Origin: Ypsolopha sequella
Lineage: Eukaryota; Arthropoda; Insecta; Lepidoptera; Ypsolophidae
DNA length: 64,000 bases
Assembly (NCBI GenBank): GCA_934047225.1
Contig: OW203984.1
Span: 7,387,201 to 7,451,200 of the forward strand
Direction: 5' to 3'
In this document: in pieces, positions 22,140 through 32,418 of the stretch
Layout: every line of letters begins with the position of its first letter
Numbering within the stretch: the stretch's first letter is position 1
The notes under the pieces: model-generated
Seen by the model: only the letters and a program-made list of their open reading frames with translations
The model's database searches: none
What the model was told of the DNA's origin: nothing
Made by a program: the position numbers and the translations under genes

Positions 22140-22620
22140 GAAACCATTCAAATTAATTATTTACCTGAGCATACCTCAATGCCAGTCGATAACATGCATG
22201 CCACTATCGAAAATAGCATTGGAAGTGTCACGATATGGGCTTGCAAGGAAAAACTATGACCCCTACATAGTTGAAGTATTAACTCATGAAATGTTTTTGG
22301 GGTATGGCAAAATAGCTGACTTCGAGGAAATTTCACTGGAAAAGTGAGCAAACTTCGAGTTGTCACAATGAAAAAAATGCAATTAATAAATATTTATAAA
22401 GTATTCGATAGCAGAGGGGAGCTCATGTTGAAAAAATTGAAGTTTTGGGAAAAAATAACACTAAATTAACACAAATTTATAAAAAACCCCTTCCAATATC
22501 TGTTCAAAAATATAATGATTTAAATAATTTGTGCAGAAAATTCCCTTACAATACCACAGCGAGTACAAGGCTATGCCTTATTCTCAGACTAAAAAATATA
22601 TTTTGATTGAATCTGACATA
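22140..22620 (+). pseudogene. Sola-like transposase gene, C-terminal part
   Basis: The interrupted gene resumes after the LINE with LPEHTSMPVDNMHATIE (22162 on), the third acidic motif of the family. A +1 shift leads to NYDPYIVEVLTHEMFLGYGK and ADFEEISLEK. Further on, after more breaks, come LKFWEKITLN and IYKKPLPISVQKYNDLNNLC (22467 on). The last is the family's C-terminal KP.PIS..KY.DL..LC signature. The D of MPVDN is the candidate third catalytic residue. Several stops and shifts are present. Confidence 0.7.
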
Positions 22621-23291
22621 GAGGACATCAAATAAACACAACGGTTGAAAATATTTAACGAAAGTATTAACTACATACTAAGTAACATTATAAAATGCCT
22701 TTGTTATGCCTTGTTTGTTAAGTATAATATAATATAATAAGTAGACTGTAAAATACTATAATAAAAATTCAGTAATTAAAGGACTTATTTATTTTAGTTT
22801 GATTTGATTTCCTTGCCATGATAGACATAAGTTATTATTATTTTAGGAATTTGATTACACGTTCTTATACGTATTTCGATAATTACGCATTACATTTATC
22901 ATTGAATTAATCATAAAGCTTTACTCGGTGAAATTATAAAAGTTGTTTCATGTTACTTACGTCGACTAAACAATTATAAGATGTTCTGTTCAATTCTTAA
23001 GCCTTATATCTAGAGATTTAAATTATGCTGTTTAGATGATTAGCTTTCCCTTAATCGGTTACATAAAACATGTTAAATTGACTAACGAGATATTTTTTAA
23101 ATTTCTAGGGTCTAACTAGGCGTTTATATGAAGAACCATTCATGTTTTCATTATTATCAAAATATAACTAGATAGTCATTTGATTTAGGAATAATTTTAT
23201 ATTTTTAGATTTAACTTACGTATATAAAAAATAAAGTTATGATTTTTTTTCATCAAAATAAAACTTTAAATGGCTCTACTGTAAAGTTGCG
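22621..23291 (+). other. 3' non-coding part of the Sola-like element
   Basis: AT-rich, without reading frames, between the broken C-terminus and the right terminal repeat. It includes AATAAA-like words near 22760. I see no further insertion in it. Confidence 0.5.
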
Positions 23292-23327
23292 AAAATGCTC
23301 GTTAGTCAATTATCCTTTACACCGTCG
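23292..23327 (-). repeat. Right terminal inverted repeat of the Sola-like element
   Basis: Reads AAAATGCTCGTTAGTCAATT, ends CCTTTACACCGTCG and is followed by ATAT. It is the inverted partner of 16985-17020. Confidence 0.85.
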
Positions 23328-23394
23328 ATATTAGTTAAAACCTCATTGTTAGATAACTTTCTCAAAAAAAAATATATATATTTTGTGAATTAAA

Positions 23395-23620
23395 AAATTG
23401 GGCAGGTGCGAGTCGGACTCGGGCACAGATGGTTCCGTACCACCACACAATATAGGTACGGAACCTTAAAAATATTATGATAAATAACAATAATATGTAT
23501 AGATGCCAGAGCTACATTGAGGTGACAAAATCAAGCCGCTAAAATGATAGCGCCTGGCAAACAATGCGCAGCTCCCCCCGAGTACGGAACCATAACCTCC
23601 ATATTTTTCCGGTAATGTTT
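23395..23620 (+). repeat. GGCCAAGTGCGAG element, head fragment
   Basis: GGGCAGGTGCGAGTCGGACT, then GGTTCCGTACCACCA. Its body ends where a LINE tail begins; a matching tail lies at 24455-24556, so both may belong to one disrupted element. Confidence 0.55.
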
Positions 23621-23625
23621 ACATA

Positions 23626-23940
23626 TTCAAAATTCAAATTCAAATTCAAAATTCAAATAGTTTATTTTGCAAAGTAGGTAGGTATATATAATACACGTTT
23701 CACAAGTCAAAATTTTATCTTATAAAAATATATGTAATAAAATAATAAATGTACATGAACTAAATTAAAGCTTTATTTAATTTATGTAGCAATATATATA
23801 CGATTAAAATGATAGGTAAAATATATATTATACAAGGTGAAATCCAATCAACCGCCCGAACCCATACCGGAGACCCGGCCAGGGACCAGGAACAAGGTTC
23901 AATGATCACCAATCCAGGCGGCAGACCAAATCCCACCCTA
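23626..23940 (-). mobile_element. LINE/SINE 3' unit with TTGAATTT tail (inverted)
   Basis: It begins with TTCAAAATTCAAATTCAAAT, the tail in reverse. It runs to CCCGGCCAGGGACCAGGAAC and AAGGTTCAATGATCACCAAT. It is the same unit as 12305-12668 and 34091-34352. Confidence 0.75.
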
Positions 23941-24053
23941 TATACTACATACTACATAATAAATTACATATATAAATACATGCCTACCTCCGCCCATTCG
24001 ATTAATCTTGCTAATCAAGAAACTTTAATCACCTATTAGCATGATTTTTTATA

Positions 24054-24415
24054 TTAAGAGGATAGCTTCCGCAAAACTATTATTTATTCTTCCTGGTTTG
24101 AAGAAGCTACATAAAAAAGAAAAAAATGTATTTCTTTCGGGAATATAATACACACTCATATCGAAACAGAATCCTCAGAAGTCATTGCAATATTGAGAAA
24201 TAAAGTGCTAAAGATGGCTCTAAAAAAAGTTTTCATGTCGAGGTTTAAATTTTTTTAAGTAAAAACTCGTTCATATTATTTATGAATTAAATTCTGTATA
24301 AACTTTATTAAACTCTTAACAGGACTGACTTTTTTCCTGAATCCGTCCCTCTCACACTGCGGGTCTTTCCGCATGGAGTAACAGGGTAGTATGCAAGCGG
24401 AACCTATCTTCTTAA
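24054..24415 (-). mobile_element. TTAA MITE family A, variant copy (362 bp)
   Basis: Ends TTAAGAGGATAGCTTCCGC and GCGGAACCTATCTTCTTAA are inverted repeats with two mismatches. The interior CCTGAATCCGTCCCTCTCAC and CGCATGGAGTAACAGGGTA link it to the copy at 49100-49416. Confidence 0.75.
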
Positions 24416-24454
24416 GACTATAACGTAGTCTGTGAATATTTCAACTGGCTACCT

Positions 24455-24556
24455 CTAACGTCTGAAGCTGACAGTGACAGTGACAGACGGACAGACAGAT
24501 AGAAAGACAGCGGAGGCTGTTAATAGGGTCCCATTTGAGACCCTTCGGGTACGGAA
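24455..24556 (+). repeat. GGCCAAGTGCGAG element, tail fragment
   Basis: GACAGACGGACAGACAGATA, then AATAGGGTCCC and GGGTACGGAACCCTAAAAA, the typical tail of this element. Confidence 0.65.
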
Positions 24557-25155
24557 CCCTAAAAATTTCATCAGGTTTCGGTTTTTATAATGAGTTTTCT
24601 AATGTTTTTTTGCTTAATTTTGTTGGAAAAGTGATTTGTATTCATATTTGCAATTACTAAAATTTGCAACAAAATTTTTTGCTTTTGGCCTGACCTTGGT
24701 GTATGGAAGATGACTGAGAAGTCATCGATTCCTTATTATTTAACTTATCAATCACATGTTAAACCTAGCTACATAGATCAAATTCTATGTATATACGGAG
24801 TTAAGTAATAATCGACCACGCTGGCAACTTTTTCGAATAAACAAAATAGTGTTGACACACCCTTAAAATGAAATAGGTTGTTATAGTTTTTGGAACGCTT
24901 GCATGTACAATTTTTAGTACGACACGTTTCACCGAACCGTGTCACAGAATTTTAATTCACTTATCTCCGTAAAACGTTGCACGGGTTTTACAACATTAGT
25001 ACTGGAATAAAAAATACACGCTGGCTTTTTGCTCGCTGTCGTCCTGCACACTTGTTTTTATTTACCTTTATCGTAGTTAATGTAGACGAGTACTTTTACC
25101 AGTTTCCGGGGCGATAACGACCAAAAAGTATGTTTAGCTAGGGTTCGTACCTAGA
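24557..25155. other. No recognisable feature
   Basis: AT-rich, no coding or repeat signature that I can support. Confidence 0.4.
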
Positions 25156-25159
25156 AATA

Positions 25160-25240
25160 AGTAAAACCGGCCAAGTGCGTGTCCGGTCACGCGCAGTGGG
25201 TAGTTGCCCAGCACAATATGCGGACTTCTTCTCCAAGTAC
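25160..25240 (+). repeat. GGCCAAGTGCG element head, diverged
   Basis: AGTAAAACCGGCCAAGTGCG followed by GTCCGGTCACGCGCAGTGGG. The second half differs from the standard CGAGTCGGACTCGCGCACG. Confidence 0.5.
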
Positions 25241-25263
25241 ATTTTATAAGTTTGTCGACTAAT

Positions 25264-25388
25264 ACAGATCGCGCCAAACTTCTAGTACGCTCGGAAGTTG
25301 CTCTTCCCAAGAACGGCCCATACATTTTGTTCCTGCTGATGCGAATCGCCCCGTGTTTAGAGGGGACTAAAAGTTTGGCGCGATCTGT
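25264..25388. mobile_element. Foldback MITE of the CGCGCCAAACTT family, copy 1
   Basis: ACAGATCGCGCCAAACTT and AAGTTTGGCGCGATCTGT are perfect 18-bp inverted ends. The core CATTTTGTTCCTGCTGATGC recurs at 61880-62005. Confidence 0.75.
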
Positions 25389-25458
25389 ACTCGTTAACTT
25401 GTATGACTCTAACAAAATTACCATAAATTTAAGCTTAATATTTCGCAAACGGAACCCT

Positions 25459-25879
25459 GGATCGAAAAATGGTTTTGTCACTACTTGGGTCAAAGAATTA
25501 GACATGCCACTTGGCAACGCCGCTAGCCTTCAGGCAGGATAGTTGCATGTTTATAAAGTAAAATGCAACGAAATACAGCTAGACACATTTTGATTTTTGG
25601 ATCGAAAAATGGTTTTGTCACTACTTTGGTCAAAGAATTAGACATGCCACTTGGCAACGCCGCTAGCCTTCAGGCAGGATAGTTGCATGTTTATAAAGTA
25701 AAATGCAACGAAATACAGCTAGACACATTTTGATTTTTGGATCGAAAAATGGTTTTGTCACTACTTTGGTCAAAGAATTAGACATGCCACTTGGCAACGC
25801 CGCTAGCCTTCAGGCAGGATAGTTGCATGTTTATCAAGTAAAATGCAACGAAATACAGCTAGACACATTTTGATTTTTG
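25459..25879 (+). repeat. Tandem repeat, 3 copies of 140 bp
   Basis: Copies start GGATCGAAAAATGG at 25459, 25599 and 25739. They are almost identical; one differs at CTTGGGTC versus CTTTGGTC and the last has ATCAAGT versus ATAAAGT. High identity suggests a recent duplication or an assembly artefact. Confidence 0.9.
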
Positions 25880-25949
25880 CTAAAAAAAATCGGCGTTTCG
25901 TGAGGCGCGTGCGACACACTTGCAAGTCAACATTTAAAAACTACACCAT

Positions 25950-26110
25950 TTTTAGGATTCCATGCCCTAAGGGTGCCAAACAGGACCTTGTTACTAAACT
26001 TCCGCTGTCCATCCGTCTGTCCGTCCGTTTGTCACATCTTCAGCCGTAAGAGGTAGCAAGTTGAAATTTTCACAGAATACGTGTTAACTACAGCCTCTAT
26101 AAAATAAAAA
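25950..26110 (+). repeat. Lepidopteran AGGGTTCCGTACC repeat fragment
   Basis: TTAGGATTCCATGCCCTAAG, then CTGTCCATCCGTCTGTCCGT and GGTAGCAAGTTGAAATTTTC, the expected order for this repeat. The boundaries are approximate. Confidence 0.5.
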
Positions 26111-26195
26111 TAAATTGAAACCCAAGGGGTGTCCATAAAAAAAGAAATCTCGAAAAAAGAAATCTCATATTCGTAAGTATTTATGTAGTATTTAT

Positions 26196-26392
26196 ATACA
26201 AGGTGAATTTGTGAACATCGTCCAAATTCATACTTGAGCCTTGGTAAGTGAACAGCATCATGAACCAATAACTATTTTTTTAAAATTCACAAAATGAAAT
26301 TTCACAAAAATTGTTATCGATTCATGATACTGTACACTTACCAAGCCTCCAGTATGAATTTGGACGATGATCAAAAAGTCACCTTGTATATA
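26196..26392. mobile_element. Foldback MITE with TATACAAGGTGA ends
   Basis: TATACAAGGTGA at the left pairs with TCACCTTGTATA at the right. Inner pairs are CATCGTCCAAATTCATACT and its complement, and CTTGGTAAGTG and CACTTACCAAG. TATA on both flanks suits a TA target. Confidence 0.7.
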
Positions 26393-26539
26393 TAGTTTTT
26401 ATAATATTTATAACATATATATATGTATTTTTTTCTGACCCTTACTTTTTATATTATTAGTATTTAATTACAAAACTTATCTATCAATACATAAATGTAT
26501 ATTTTATTTCTTGTTTAAAATATGAAATTATAAAGCTTT

Positions 26540-26660
26540 TTTGCACACCTGCATCTGTAACTTTCTTGTACTTTCCGTTGGGTTGACTGGGAGAAAATGC
26601 TTCTAGCCTGTTGTGCATTTGTGCAATAAAGAATTTAGAAGATGAAGAAGAAAAAATACC
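26540..26660 (+). mobile_element. LINE 3' end fragment
   Basis: GGGAGAAAATGCTTCTAGCC, then TGTGCAATAAAGAATTTAGA and a GAAGAA tail, as in lepidopteran LINE tails. No coding part is attached. Confidence 0.45.
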
Positions 26661-27146
26661 GTTTTTTAAACTTTTTCTTCAGCTCAACCTTAAATATGAT
26701 AATACCACAGATAATACATACAAGTTTCAAATATGGTCAGATTGTTTTAAATACTCTAAAGTTAAACAACAAAACAATAAAAATTTGGGTTCCGTACTTA
26801 GAGGGTGCCAAATTAATTGCCATTTTAGCGCCTCGTTTTTTGTCGCCTTGATGTTGCTTTGGCATCTATATTGTTGTTATTTGACATAAAGTTTTTAGTG
26901 GTGGTAAGGAAACCCTTGTGCGCGAGTCAGACTCACACTTAGTCAGATTATTATTCAAAATTATAATATTTTTAGTCTGAAAATAACTCTAGCCTTTCAG
27001 TGCAAAGTTTTCTGATAAGCTGATTCAAATCTTATTGCACCTTTTCTTTTTATAATATGGTATGATCTTTATTGACACAACTCAAGTCCTTAAGGGGCTG
27101 CATAATGCTAAAATTCAGTCCTGCTGTAACGCTTTTATTTTTTACT

Positions 27147-27310
27147 AGCTTTTGCCCGCGGCTTTGCCCGCGTGGATTTAGTTTTTTGTAGTTTAAAATT
27201 ATTTCTTGATCTCTTGTTTGATTCTCAGGCTTTGACGAGGCCGAAGGCCGAGCTACATTTCCTCACGAAATAATTTCTCGATCACTTATTTGATTCCCAG
27301 GTAAAATTTG
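27147..27310 (+). repeat. SINE head: GCCCGCGGCTTTGCCCGCG
   Basis: ACTAGCTTTTGCCCGCGGCT followed by TTGCCCGCGTGGATTTAGTT is a hallmark of abundant lepidopteran SINEs. It is followed by the first of several CGAGGCCGAAGGCCGAGC units. Confidence 0.6.
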
Positions 27311-28190
27311 TAAATTCATAATTGAAAATTTAGGTAAATTCTGAACGAAATTATAATTTTTTTCTCTGAATTAAACTTCGGTTAGTGTGTTAACACTTTG
27401 AAACACAATATTTTTTTCTTAAATATATTAAATCCTTAAACCCAACCCTAGTAACAGAAGCAAAATTTCAGCTCTATAACTTCAAAGCAACTGTATTTCG
27501 AAAAATAATTTTGTCCTTATGGAATGATTTTCCGAATACCCTGAAAAATGTCATCTTAATTTGTAAAGTATCTTTGGTGGTCTTTGGCGAGGCCGAAGTC
27601 CGAGCCGCTTTTCCAAACGAAACTATTTTTTGTTCTTTGAAATGTCCTTTGCTAAAGTGGTTTTGTTCAGGCAGTAGGCCGAGCCGCGTTTCCGAACGAA
27701 ATAATTTTTTACTTTTATTTGATTCGATTTTATTCATTAGAGATATCCCACGCAAAGCTCGCTCCATAGCTCCTTAAGCGACCTTAAGTCAGTGGATCAA
27801 GCCCGTGGTAAGAGATAACTTATCAGTTAAATACTTTTGCCTTTAAGCACTGCGGAAAGTCATCGACATAATCTGCCGAATCAGTAAGTTGAAGTGGCAG
27901 TGGGTAGGCCCATATTTGTCACCGACGTGATTGCCGTTGGGGTCAAAAGGCCTAGAATGGACACCACGTGCACCAAAGCGTAGCCTAGATCGACCTCGTG
28001 CCTGCTGGCCCGGCGGACTTCGCGGGTAGCGGCTGGATGAGCATGACGGAGGAGCGCCAAGAGTGGCAAAATTTTAGAAAGGCCCATTTCCAGCAGTGAA
28101 CGAACACAGGCTGATGGATGGCTAGATATTTTATCCTCAGATAAAGTGTCTTTGGCGAGGTCGAAGGGGTATCAGCGTTTCTGAACGGAA
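27225..28190 (+). repeat. Dispersed GGCGAGGCCGAAG sub-repeats
   Basis: Related units occur near 27233 (GACGAGGCCGAAGGCCGAGC), 27583 (GGCGAGGCCGAAGTCCGAGC), 27669 (GCAGTAGGCCGAGCCGCG) and 28153 (GGCGAGGTCGAAGG). Each is followed by a CGAACGAAA-like word. They look like decayed repeats of one element, interrupted by the LINE end below. Confidence 0.4.
27870..28125 (+). pseudogene. RTE-like LINE C-terminus
   Basis: With frameshifts allowed, the plus strand resembles the LKWQW-G-H ... W-PR--KRS--RP--RW-DDL ... GWMRMTEERQEW ... FQQWTN end of RTE-like LINE proteins. LKWQWVGP is visible at the start and TEERQEW near 28045. Stops and shifts show it is dead. Confidence 0.55.
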
Positions 28191-28322
28191 AAGGCACGAT
28201 TGCTTATAAAATTTGTTGTCGCACGTTTACTAATTCAAAAATGATTTTCAATAAGTTCCGCATTGAGTCCGCGTAGTAGATTGTAGCCGTAAGTACGCTA
28301 ATTATTCCTGTAATATTTGACG

Positions 28323-29065
28323 AAAAACCGGTCAAGTGCGAATCAGACTCGCGTACCTAGGTTTCGTAATTCGACATTTTTGGGAACAGAAAATTTTATT
28401 TGGTTTTTTTTTTCGTGAATTTCTCAACCGCTATATTTTTCTGTAATCTTTACGTAAGCACTTATTGCCGTGGTTTTTTTTTTACATTTTTCGGTTCACC
28501 AGTTTTGAAGATAAGGGAAGGGACATACATTTTTTGTGATTTTCTGAGGATTTATCGAAATAGATGCAAGTTAATTATCAAAACTATATATTTTTACAAT
28601 CGACTTTTTAATACCTATATTGTATTAAAAAACATGTATAAATTTATTTAACTTTATTTTTATTTTTCATTTGTATTAAAAAAAAAACGCTATAATTATC
28701 CTGTAATTGGCCAGTTATAACCTATAATCGGGGTGGGTACATAATTTTTTTTTGTGGTATTTCGACGATTTCTTGAAAAAGGTGCAAGTTAATATAGCCA
28801 AATTATATAATTTTATAATCAGCTCCTTAATACTTATAATTTCATACCCATATTGTGGTTTTAGGAATAATTTTTTTTCCTCTTTTGTGCAAAATTCTAA
28901 GTCTTTGTCTTTAACAGTGCTAAAGTTATGAGACTGTGACATACGGATGTATGGACAACGGAATCTCACCGTTAAAGATCCAAAAATGTGAAAATTAAAT
29001 TTTCTATTCGCAAAACTGTCGAATTACGGACGACTTGCGAGTCTGACTCGCACTTAACCGTTTTT
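28323..29065. repeat. GGCCAAGTGCGAG element with inverted ends (743 bp)
   Basis: The left end AAAACCGGTCAAGTGCGAAT and TCAGACTCGCG pair with the right end CGAGTCTGACTCGCACTTAA and CCGTTTTT. The inverted arrangement shows that this family can behave as a terminal-inverted-repeat unit or as two facing copies. Confidence 0.6.
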
Positions 29066-29147
29066 CTTTTTATTTGGTACCATTTTTTTGTACTTTGCGC
29101 TTGTGCAAATTAAAAGGAGCTTGTGCTTGAGCTTGTGTAAAACAATT

Positions 29148-29502
29148 CACTTTTCTAAAGAAATTTGTCACCCCATTGCCATCCCATGGGAACTGATATA
29201 TGGGGTAAAATGTAGCCTATGTCCTATTTCAGGTCTAAAACTACATTTGTGCCAGGTTTCAGCCCAATCGGTAGGTACGGGGCGTGAAGGAGCAAAACAT
29301 CACTTTTCTAAAGAAATTTAACACCCCATTGCCATCCCATGGGAACTGATTTATGAGATAAAAAGTAGCCTATGTGCTATTCCAGGTCCAGAACTATATT
29401 TGTGCAAATTTTCAGACCAATCGGTTCAGTAGTTACGGCGTGAAGGAGTAACAAACATCCATACATCCATCCAAACTTTCGCATTTATAATATTAGTGGG
29501 AT
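29148..29502 (+). repeat. SINE 3' region, tandemly duplicated (153-bp period)
   Basis: CACTTTTCTAAAGAAATTT begins two copies at 29148 and 29301. Each has CCATTGCCATCCCATGGGAA and GTAGCCTATGT. The end ACAAACATCCATACATCCAT, then TTCGCATTTATAATATTAGT, is the standard lepidopteran SINE terminus. Confidence 0.7.
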
Positions 29503-29875
29503 TTGTCTATCCTGCTCTAATCTGATGCCACGCCGCACGCAAAACTTCAGTTATTTTGAAGTCGCGGCTACATTAGGACATTGTCTATAACTTCTTTATG
29601 TAATAAAGACGGTTTTTTCTAGTTAGTATTCGTGTGTGTTGGTTTCGTTTCAATCGGTTTTGAAATATGGAAACTGAATCGCTTTTTTCGTAAAATTCAT
29701 GCTTTATTGAAAGTAATATAATTAAAAGAAGATTGAAAGTGTGTTTATTTATAAAGTGTAATTCATAATTGTCTTGAGTCAAAAAACACGACTTATTTTT
29801 TATAATTTTTTACTGTCTACATTGACGGAACTGAATCCATTGCAAAACTGATGTTTAGCATTGTGGAGCCCCTTA

Positions 29876-30063
29876 AGGATCGATTTTCCGGATTTGTAAC
29901 AAAATATTAAGAAATGATGATAAATTCAATTGTTTTGAAGCTAACATAATATCATTACAAATATGTATGCAAACTATTGTTAAAAGTTATCTTAGGTAAA
30001 AGTTGTATTTTAGCCGTTATGATTGTATATTAATATTTTGTTACAAATCCGGAGATCGATCCT
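29876..30063. mobile_element. Foldback MITE with AGGATCGAT ends
   Basis: AGGATCGATTTTCCGGATTT and TAACAAAATATTAA pair with TTAATATTTTGTTACAAATC and CGGAGATCGATCCT. A diverged left half also occurs at 14312-14340. Confidence 0.75.
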
Positions 30064-30660
30064 CAAAAGGAAAAAGCTGTTTTAAAAAAAACATTGTATA
30101 AAACTGCTGTAACCATGTAAAATGAACCATCAGCAAAAATTCATATTTATGACTTGTTGAGTGTATTTCAGCTGCTAAACAACCAAAATTAAATATAGAC
30201 CTTGTATACCAACGCACCATAAGATAATGTAAACAAAATCTTAATAACGTACAAAGTTTATAACTAAAAGCTATAAATAACACTTATTAACGAGTTGAAG
30301 CGTTAAACGCTGCGTAAATCTGTCATTGAAAATCAGCTGAGCGAAACAATCTTTCTTTGCTCTCATTGAGCGGTCATGTTGAAAATCTTATAACTTTTAG
30401 TTGCTTAAACACAGACTATACTAAACAAACAAGACAGACGAATGAACTTATAATCGCCTTTAACAAGAGGTAATAAAGTATTCATCATTCATCTAATTGT
30501 CTTGGTCACATTGTACAGAAAATTACCCTGTAAAGCGTGCTTGTGAATTTTAGATTTTGCAAATTCATATATTTATTTAAACGATAGAATTTAAATAACA
30601 TTAAAATTAAAATTAAAAAGACTGAAATAACTACATCTAAACTAAACTAAAATATTTACA
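30064..30660. other. No recognisable feature
   Basis: AT-rich sequence between a foldback and a GC-richer LINE relic. I see no coding or repeat signature. Confidence 0.4.
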
Positions 30661-30664
30661 TTAG

Positions 30665-32130
30665 AAATGCTGGCCAAACCGTCGCCGTCGCCATAAAGGC
30701 TGCCCAAAAGGCGTTGCCACGTTGGATAACCAGGCTTATTCTTTGGCTAAATCGGCCTCAGCCCTTCGGTCACCCAAAGCGTCGACAATTTATTTATAAA
30801 GTCGCCGCACGTCCGGCCCCCCGGCCCGAGGGTATCTACGTCAAATGGTCTAAATGTTTAACCTTCGCCCAGAGCTTTGTACCTGCCACGCTTGAGCGTT
30901 TCTGCCATAGCAGCCGCCACACCTGCCTTAGTGGCGGTTGCCTTAATATTGGACGCTGCCATTTTGTCGACGCATGTAGCGTCCCATACCAAAGACCGCT
31001 AATTTTTTCAAGGAATGAGCATCATGTCGTCGGGCCGCTTGCCGTCATCACGTATCAGACCGTTCGGTTCTAATATTGCTGGCACGTTAGCACTGGCATC
31101 GGCCCGATGGATGACGTCATTTAAAGCGGAATGGCACGGCAGGCACCCGGCACTACGCTGGCTGGATAAGCCGTAATGGCCGAGCTGGTCCACACTTTTT
31201 GCGCAACGGCAACTATGTGGTGTTGCTCATTTGTTTTGGCTCCAACTCTCAAACCGACGGCCAAGCTGAAGCATCCCGCAGTTGGAAAAAGTATCCCGAC
31301 TCAGGCTCACTAGTCGCCAAAAGACGAGCTTACTCTGCAGGGTTTATTGCAGTTTCCAATAGGTTCATTTGAACCCGGCTGCAGAGCGTCTCGTCCCAGG
31401 GTCTTTGTGAAACCAGATTGGTCGGGATATTTTTATTAGGACCGGCGGTTGTTTGCCAAGCGTTTCTGGCCTCAGTCAAGCACACGACCTCAACGTCATC
31501 GGGTGATGGGAGTAGTATTTTACTAAAGAGGTCGACCATACTGTAGGCTGAGGACAGAAAGGCCGGCAGTGTTACGCTGAACATATTTCGGATACCCAGC
31601 CCTCCATGTCGAATAGGGGGACTTACCTGGTTCCAGTTACGACTGTTAAAAGAACAATTTATTATGTTGTCTAACCGAGTTAAAAAAGAGCTGTGTTTCC
31701 AGATAGTCGTACAGCGTAGCACATACGTGAATTTAGGAACAAAAATGCAGTATCTGATGATGAAATAAACCATGTGCGGGCTAAATTATTGCAGACGTTT
31801 GGATGATTTCTCGAATTAAGAGATTTGTTCCTTGATGAAATGTGATGCCCCCGTTCTTTTTAATTAAAGCGCACATATTTGTACCATACAGGATGTCAGT
31901 TATTTCGAAGCACACCTTACCAGACAGCGTAAGATCACCATCAGCCCATCGATGCCTCCGGCCGACCCGTTCCTGAAGGATGCAATCGCACCCTGCACCT
32001 CCTCTGCCGTCGCCTCGGGTGTTCGTCCAGAGGCATCAGGCGGATTCGGTAGTTTTAAACACTTCAGGGGCAACTCAGCCCGCAACAAACTTAGCCCGCG
32101 GACTGAGGTGGATGTTTCGATTTCAGTGAA
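30665..32130 (-). pseudogene. LINE relic: reverse transcriptase flanks and unusual C-terminal domain
   Basis: Reading leftwards from 32088: LPNPPDASGRTPEATAEEV and SFRNGSAGGIDGL, the start of a reverse transcriptase domain. A large deletion follows. From 31660 it reads IRHGGLGIRNMFSVTLPAFL and SQRPWDETLC. Beyond 31330 it reads RLLATSEPESG, then from 31193 LGHYGLSSQRSAGCLPCHSA and ILEPNGLIRDDGKRPD. Last come SLVWDATCVD (30995) and a decayed end with CGDFINKLS. This order matches a protein type I recognise from many invertebrate genomes with non-LTR-like reverse transcriptases. The palm is missing and there are many stops and shifts. GC content is far higher than nearby DNA. Confidence 0.65.
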
Positions 32131-32373
32131 GTCTATAAATATTTTCCAAGTAATTATTTCCTTGTATTTTAGTTGTTTTCAAAGAAATAACCAATATTAC
32201 TTAATTTTAGTCTTAAAACAGCTTTGAACAATATTTTCATGCTGTTTCTAATAAGCTAGAATAATTTTCTCAAATATGGTTGTTTTTCATAGTTTAACTA
32301 ACCATACATATTTTTTTCATTATTTTTTAATCATACCGTTTTAAGTCTTTTTCGCAAGACGCTGGGTAGAGGC
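32110..32373 (+). mobile_element. TTAA MITE family B, partial copy
   Basis: TAACCAATATTACTTAATTT, TTAGTCTTAAAACAGCTTTG and GACGCTGGGTAGAGGCGCC match the 3' half of the element at 15233-15743. The 5' half is missing. Confidence 0.6.
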
Positions 32374-32418
32374 GCCTTCTTCTTCTTAGCGTGTCGATGG
32401 CATCAAACTATTATTATT

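Larger units (their letters stand above)
16981..23331 (+). mobile_element. 6.35-kb Sola-like DNA transposon relic
   Basis: Near-perfect 36-bp terminal inverted repeats (16985-17020 and 23292-23327) begin CGACGGTGTAAAGG. They are flanked by ATAT on both sides, which may be a 4-bp target duplication; because ATAT is self-complementary it could instead belong to the repeats. Inside lies a broken transposase-like gene read on the plus strand. Two LINEs are inserted in it, one on each strand. D...D...D motifs with a 4-bp duplication are features of the Sola superfamily (established for that group). Assigning this element to it is inference. Without the LINEs it would be about 4 kb, a normal autonomous size. 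Confidence 0.75.

Noticed and set aside
25134..25542. Frames of more than 110 codons on both strands
   Set aside because: They cross a repeat head, a MITE and the first unit of a tandem repeat, so they are chance frames in repeats.
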